NCBI GenBank assembly: GCA_024697505.1
Contig: JAILFQ010000108.1
Location: 1 to 8,929, forward strand
DNA from: Lachnospiraceae bacterium
GTDB taxonomy: Bacteria; Bacillota; Clostridia; Lachnospirales; Lachnospiraceae
Length of the DNA: 8,929 nt
Reading direction: 5' to 3'
The translations under genes and the position numbers were made by a program. The notes under the pieces were generated by a model. It was not told the DNA's origin. It searched no databases and saw nothing but the letters and a program-made list of their open reading frames with translations. Position 1 is the stretch's first letter. Each line of letters opens with the position of its first letter. Below, in pieces: positions 6,147-8,929 of the stretch.

Positions 6147-7031
6147 TTATCTTATCGGATTGTCGTGTTTAATATCAAAGTGTTTGGAAAGGGCATTTGT
6201 TACAATGTTAATTGTAAGATTTGCCTTTTTATTTTCGTTGTTGATTATAGTATGGCATCTTCCGTTAACAAGGCTCTGCTCATCTTCTGACAGTATAATG
6301 CAGGTCTTGTTCTTGTCCAGGAACGTAAGGAGAGAAAGGCCAAGATATACGCCAAGCACTATAATGCTGGTTTCGGAGAGTTTTTCCATAACAGAGGGGG
6401 TAAGGTCTCTCTTTCTTAACGGAAAAACATTGTCCGGAAGAGAAAGTATATAGTCTTCATAATTTGTATTTTCAAAAGAATCATAGATGAAATAGTATTT
6501 TTCGTCTTTTTTTAATTCCATAAAAGCTTTTTCTATTAAGTAAGGGATATCTTCGTAAATCTGGAAGAAAAGCGGGTCTCCGACTACCATGTCCACACAG
6601 ATAACCGGTACAAGGTAACTGTCTGCAAGTCCTCTGAAGTCGTTTTGGTCCAGGTCTATGGCGATTATGGCATCCACATTACAAGTCTCGTGTACACCGT
6701 CTTCTACTCTTTTTGCAGGCACCATAACAACATCGTAGTGCAGACGCATAAGTCTTTCCGTAAGAAGATTAGCAAAATGTGAGAGCCCGGCATTCTTTGT
6801 TGGAGAATCCGAAAGAGAATATGCTATTCCTATAGCGTTATTACGGCCTGTTGCAAGACTCTTCGCGGCATGGGAAGGCACATAGTTTAAAAGATTTGCG
6901 ATCTGCAAAATCTTTTTCTTTGTCTCTGCACTTATTTTTTGATCCGTTCTACCGTTTAAAACGTAAGAAACGGTCGCAACGGAAACTCCTGCCTGTTTGG
7001 CTACATCTTTTGCTGTAACTTTATTTTGCAT
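6147..7031 (-). CDS. LacI-family transcriptional repressor, short form (likely maltodextrin/starch regulator)
   Basis: A 294-residue protein with a clear LacI helix-turn-helix at residues 5-27 (VTAKDVAKQAGVSVATVSYVLNG) and a hinge-helix region VPSHAAKSLATGRNNAIG (51-68). The ligand core follows but is shorter than the 330-340 residues usual for the family. The customary late IGFDD-type stretch is replaced by CIILSEDEQSLVNG (244-257), and the C terminus is unlike the common LTTVRQP ending. The effector may therefore be unusual. AAGGGG on the minus strand (complement of 7038-7043) lies 6 nt before the ATG. It is divergent from a starch-binding-like lipoprotein and GH13 operon, and operator-like ACTTAA/TTAAGT sites sit at both promoters, so it probably represses that operon and itself. 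Target and ligand are inferred from context. Confidence 0.87.
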   Translation of the reverse strand: MQNKVTAKDVAKQAGVSVATVSYVLNGRTDQKISAETKKKILQIANLLNYVPSHAAKSLATGRNNAIGIAYSLSDSPTKNAGLSHFANLLTERLMRLHYDVVMVPAKRVEDGVHETCNVDAIIAIDLDQNDFRGLADSYLVPVICVDMVVGDPLFFQIYEDIPYLIEKAFMELKKDEKYYFIYDSFENTNYEDYILSLPDNVFPLRKRDLTPSVMEKLSETSIIVLGVYLGLSLLTFLDKNKTCIILSEDEQSLVNGRCHTIINNENKKANLTINIVTNALSKHFDIKHDNPIR

Positions 7032-7045
7032 AAAATACCCCTTGT

Positions 7046-7076
7046 TTAAGTGGAATAATCTACTTAATTTTTAAGT
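7046..7076. promoter_or_regulatory. Operator-like inverted repeats at the lacI-family promoter
   Basis: ACTTAA-TTT-TTAAGT (7062-7076) is a perfect 6-bp inverted repeat lying just downstream of the repressor gene's -10 box, where transcription would start. TTAAGT at 7046-7051 makes a further inverted pair with ACTTAA at 7062-7067. The same half-sites make up the operator on the lipoprotein side, which points to autoregulation. The 3-nt centre lacks the CG found on the other side, so binding here may be weaker. Confidence 0.55.
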
Positions 7077-7078
7077 TA

Positions 7079-7107
7079 ATGATATTTGTTTTTCTATCAC
7101 TTGTCAA
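7079..7107 (-). promoter_or_regulatory. Promoter of the lacI-family gene
   Basis: On the minus strand TTGACA (complement of 7102-7107) is separated by 17 bp from TATCAT (complement of 7079-7084). This is 6/6 and 5/6 agreement with the sigma-A consensus at ideal spacing. The gene's ATG lies about 48 bp downstream of the -10. Confidence 0.75.
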
Positions 7108-7122
7108 TAGCGTATTGACAAG
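7100..7122. repeat. Perfect 23-bp inverted repeat carrying both divergent -35 boxes
   Basis: CTTGTCAATA and TATTGACAAG are perfect 10-bp complements around a GCG centre. Each arm contains a TTGACA -35 box, one per strand, so two polymerases could not easily occupy both promoters at once. The palindrome may also be a binding site for a regulator with a CG-centred site. Confidence 0.75.
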
Positions 7123-7143
7123 GATTTTCAAAGATGTTACTAT
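7115..7143 (+). promoter_or_regulatory. Promoter of the lipoprotein-GH13 operon
   Basis: TTGACA (7115-7120), a 17-bp spacer and TACTAT (7138-7143, 4/6 to consensus). The predicted transcript start, near 7150, falls inside the downstream operator, a position suited to repression. The leader before the lipoprotein ATG would be close to 100 nt. Confidence 0.65.
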
Positions 7144-7144
7144 T

Positions 7145-7175
7145 CACTTAACCGATTAACTTAAGCGGTTAAGTG
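7145..7175. promoter_or_regulatory. LacI-type operator (double, CG-centred) at the lipoprotein promoter
   Basis: The outer arms CACTTAACCG (7145-7154) and CGGTTAAGTG (7166-7175) are perfect 10-bp complements around an 11-nt centre. The stretch can also be read as two overlapping CG-centred sites of the kind LacI-family proteins bind: ACTTAACCGATTAACT (7146-7161) and ACTTAAGCGGTTAAGT (7159-7174). The second is the better palindrome, symmetric except for one pair. Their centres are 13 bp apart. The site starts 2 bp after the -10 box and covers the likely transcript start. Confidence 0.72.
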
Positions 7176-7236
7176 AGAGCCGGTTTTTGAGGCTTTTACA
7201 AAGTAACCCGTGGTTGATCACAAATATTATCATTAT

Positions 7237-7242
7237 GGAGGA
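7237..7242 (+). promoter_or_regulatory. Ribosome binding site that fixes the lipoprotein start
   Basis: GGAGGA lies 4 nt before ATG 7247. The open frame extends up to TTG 7187, but the 20 extra residues would precede a standard lipoprotein signal and have no ribosome site. Confidence 0.85.
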
Positions 7243-7246
7243 GAAG

Positions 7247-8317
7247 ATGAAGAAAAAATTATTAGCTTTGGTTTTGTGCATGGCTATGGTTCTTTGCCTG
7301 GGAGCATGTGGTGGCAAAGAAGAAGCACCGGAGGAAGAAGTAAAGACTGTTACCGTTACTTTTAAAAACGGTACCACAAAGCTTGGCTCCTTAAAGGTAA
7401 AGGTCGGCGAAACTCTTACGGATTACGCACAGTTTGAGAATCAGGAAGGCTATCTTTTCCAGGGATGGTTTGCAACACCTACTTTCCTTGAAAGCAGCCG
7501 TCAGGATCTTACAAGCGCAACTTTCGGGAAGAATACCACTCTTTATGGAAGCTTTAAGAACCTTAATGTAACAGAGGATACCAGAAAATGGTATGTTGTA
7601 GGCGACGGAACATCAACAGTTCTCAGCACTTCCGCATGGGCAGGATCATCTGTAAGCGAAGAAGGAAAAGAAGCCTGCAGACTTATGCCTACCGGAAAAG
7701 TTACAAACGAATTTGCAATTACAATAGACCTTTACGAGGGAGACCTTTTCCAGGTTATCCACGATTGGCAGTGGGACGGCCAGTACGGCTTCGGTAAGGT
7801 TACGGAATGCGATGCCAGCCAGATGGAAAGCAGCGGCGGTCTTTCCGGAGAAGCTACAAAGGCAAATATAAAGGTGCTTGTTTCCGGTAATTATACAATT
7901 ACCCTTACAACAGACCCGGATAACGCAAACCAGGATACACTCGTTATTGTACGTAACGGTGACGCTGCACCGGCGCAGGTTGTGGAAAAAGAGCCTTATG
8001 TAGTTTCCGATTCCACACAGGTCCTTGTAAAGGGCAGCTGGGTTTCCGACTGGTCCGAAAATATAGAACTTACAAGAACTGCAGGAACAAGCATTTATAC
8101 CTTAACAAAGGAATTTGCGGCAGGAACCGAACTTTACTTTATGGTTTGGGATAACGGAAAAGATACCGGTATAGGAATGAAGAACAGCTCGGTTACAGAT
8201 GCCGCATCAAAGGCACTTATTGACGAAGCAGACAACGTAAAGCTTTCTGCGGCAGGTACATATACCTTTACCGTAGATGCAGAAGCTTTAACCATTACTA
8301 TTAAAAAGGCAGAGTAA
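7247..8317 (+). CDS. Surface lipoprotein, probable starch/maltodextrin-binding protein
   Basis: A 356-residue lipoprotein. The signal MKKKLLALVLCMAMVLC runs into the lipobox LGAC (18-21), so Cys21 would be lipidated and the protein anchored outside the membrane. After an acidic linker, about 34-104 is an InlB B-repeat-like (Flg_new) module: VTVTFKNGTT..., GYLFQGWFATPTF and TTLYGSF. A second module (about 113-237) is beta-rich with exposed aromatics (RKWYVVGD, VIHDWQWDGQYGFG) and ends NYTITLTTDPDN...DTLVIVRNG. A third (about 250-355) has VLVKGSWVSDWSENIELTR, ELYFMVWDNGKDTGIGM and TYTFTVDAEALTITIKK. Modules two and three resemble starch-binding domains of the SusE/SusF or CBM20/26-like kind, by pattern only. 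The gene abuts the GH13 gene and has a LacI-type operator upstream. It is not a standard ABC solute-binding protein; surface capture of alpha-glucans is inferred. Confidence 0.75.
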   Translation: MKKKLLALVLCMAMVLCLGACGGKEEAPEEEVKTVTVTFKNGTTKLGSLKVKVGETLTDYAQFENQEGYLFQGWFATPTFLESSRQDLTSATFGKNTTLYGSFKNLNVTEDTRKWYVVGDGTSTVLSTSAWAGSSVSEEGKEACRLMPTGKVTNEFAITIDLYEGDLFQVIHDWQWDGQYGFGKVTECDASQMESSGGLSGEATKANIKVLVSGNYTITLTTDPDNANQDTLVIVRNGDAAPAQVVEKEPYVVSDSTQVLVKGSWVSDWSENIELTRTAGTSIYTLTKEFAAGTELYFMVWDNGKDTGIGMKNSSVTDAASKALIDEADNVKLSAAGTYTFTVDAEALTITIKKAE

Positions 8318-8929
8318 ATGAACAAATACGCATTACTTCACATTATGGATTCGGCATACTGCTTTCCTGTTTCACCAAACGAGATCGTACTTAGATTGCG
8401 CACAGCTAAGAACGATCTGCAGGAAGCAAGTGTGGTTTACGAGAGTAAATATGTAATAGGAGACAGACAAAAGTCTGCAAAAATGAGAAGAGCTTACTCA
8501 GACGGGCTTTTTGATTATTTTGAAGTTAAGCTTAAGCTTGACGATACAAGGCTTGGATATGTTTTCCTGCTGGACGACGGAAAAGAGAAACTGTACTTTT
8601 GCGAGGACGGAGCAATAAAGGATTACGACTTCTCTCACGGTTACTACAACTTCTTTCAATATCCTTTTATTAATCCTGTGGATATTGTACGGGTTGTGCC
8701 GTGGATGAAAACCGCAACCTTCTACCAGATTTTTGTGGACAGGTTTTGCAGGGGCAACGAGGAGAAGGACGATTCTTACATAAACCTCAAATGGGGCAGC
8801 AAACCTAACCCTAAGTCCTTTGCGGGGGGAGATCTTAAAGGAATAACAAAAAAGCTTTCTTACCTTAAAGATTGCGGCATAGATTCCGTTTATCTTACCC
8901 CGGTATTTACATCTGTTTCCAACCACAAG
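8318..8929 (+). CDS. GH13 alpha-glycosidase, neopullulanase/cyclomaltodextrinase type (3' end outside window)
   Basis: The first 204 residues of a GH13 enzyme. The N-terminal domain (about 1-125) resembles the CBM34-type domain of neopullulanases: ALLHIMDSAYCFPVSPNEIVLRLRTAKNDLQEA and DYFEVKLKLDD. The catalytic barrel then begins, with FYQIFVDRF (135-143), FAGGDLKGI (168-176) and GIDSVYLTPVF (187-197, conserved region VI). The catalytic Asp, Glu and Asp residues lie beyond the window. No signal peptide is present, so the enzyme is probably cytoplasmic and cleaves imported maltodextrins, pullulan fragments or cyclodextrins. Its ATG directly follows the lipoprotein stop (TAAATG) with only a weak purine stretch before it, so translation is likely coupled. 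Exact specificity within GH13_20 cannot be told from this part. Confidence 0.88.
   Translation, partial: MNKYALLHIMDSAYCFPVSPNEIVLRLRTAKNDLQEASVVYESKYVIGDRQKSAKMRRAYSDGLFDYFEVKLKLDDTRLGYVFLLDDGKEKLYFCEDGAIKDYDFSHGYYNFFQYPFINPVDIVRVVPWMKTATFYQIFVDRFCRGNEEKDDSYINLKWGSKPNPKSFAGGDLKGITKKLSYLKDCGIDSVYLTPVFTSVSNHK

Noticed and set aside
6139..6150. ATAAAATTTTAT as a bidirectional terminator between glpP and the lacI-family gene
   Set aside because: The stem is made only of A-T pairs and overlaps both stop codons; it is too weak to call.
6130..6453. Plus-strand frame overlapping the end of glpP
   Set aside because: It is antisense to the LacI-family core and has no ribosome site.
8498..8926. Minus-strand open frame of 142 codons
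   Set aside because: It is antisense to the well-supported GH13 gene and has no ribosome site or recognisable domain.
1..8929. CRISPR array, tRNA, rRNA or riboswitch
   Set aside because: No regular spacer-repeat pattern, cloverleaf or recognisable leader aptamer was seen by eye on either strand.

Overview
The window reads as chromosomal DNA of a low-to-mid GC Gram-positive anaerobe, most likely a Lachnospiraceae-type Clostridium relative (Butyrivibrio/Roseburia-like). Grounds: strong AGGAGG-type ribosome sites, a Clostridia-style Tad pilus tail (DUF5702-like, TadE-like, CpaA-type peptidase, DUF6382-FHA), a lipobox starch-binding lipoprotein and a clostridial-type GlpP. The assignment comes from family resemblance only; no search was run.

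Region 1 (1-384) is a junction. It holds the last 31 codons of an unidentified gene and a strong intrinsic terminator. Next comes an AT-rich stretch with regularly spaced GACGTC palindromes. It then runs abruptly, near position 270, into the C-terminal half of a Flp-type pilin whose leader and N-terminal helix are missing. This looks like a mobile-element end or other rearrangement that cut the pilin gene.

Region 2 (385-5517) is the distal part of a Tad/Flp pilus operon, all on the + strand and tightly packed. It encodes a 787-aa DUF5702-like membrane-anchored protein and a TadE-like protein with two tandem YH-x4-C/CxxC modules at its C terminus. These are followed by a prepilin peptidase (A24, CpaA type), a second small TadE-like protein and a DUF6382-FHA protein. 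The motor and platform genes (tadZ, tadA, tadB, tadC) are not in the window and would be expected upstream.

Region 3 (5518-6142) holds a GlpP-type glycerol-3-phosphate-responsive antiterminator with no glycerol genes beside it. Its end converges, 4 nt apart, on a lacI-family gene.

Region 4 (6147-8929) is a starch/maltodextrin locus. A short LacI-type repressor is transcribed divergently from a three-module, starch-binding-like lipoprotein. The lipoprotein gene is followed with zero spacing by a GH13 neopullulanase/cyclomaltodextrinase-type gene that runs off the window. The 215-bp divergent region has two good promoters whose -35 boxes lie in one perfect palindrome. ACTTAA/TTAAGT operator-like sites sit just downstream of both -10 boxes. 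The simplest model is that the LacI protein represses itself and the lipoprotein-amylase operon, the lipoprotein captures starch at the cell surface, and the GH13 enzyme cleaves imported oligosaccharides in the cytoplasm.
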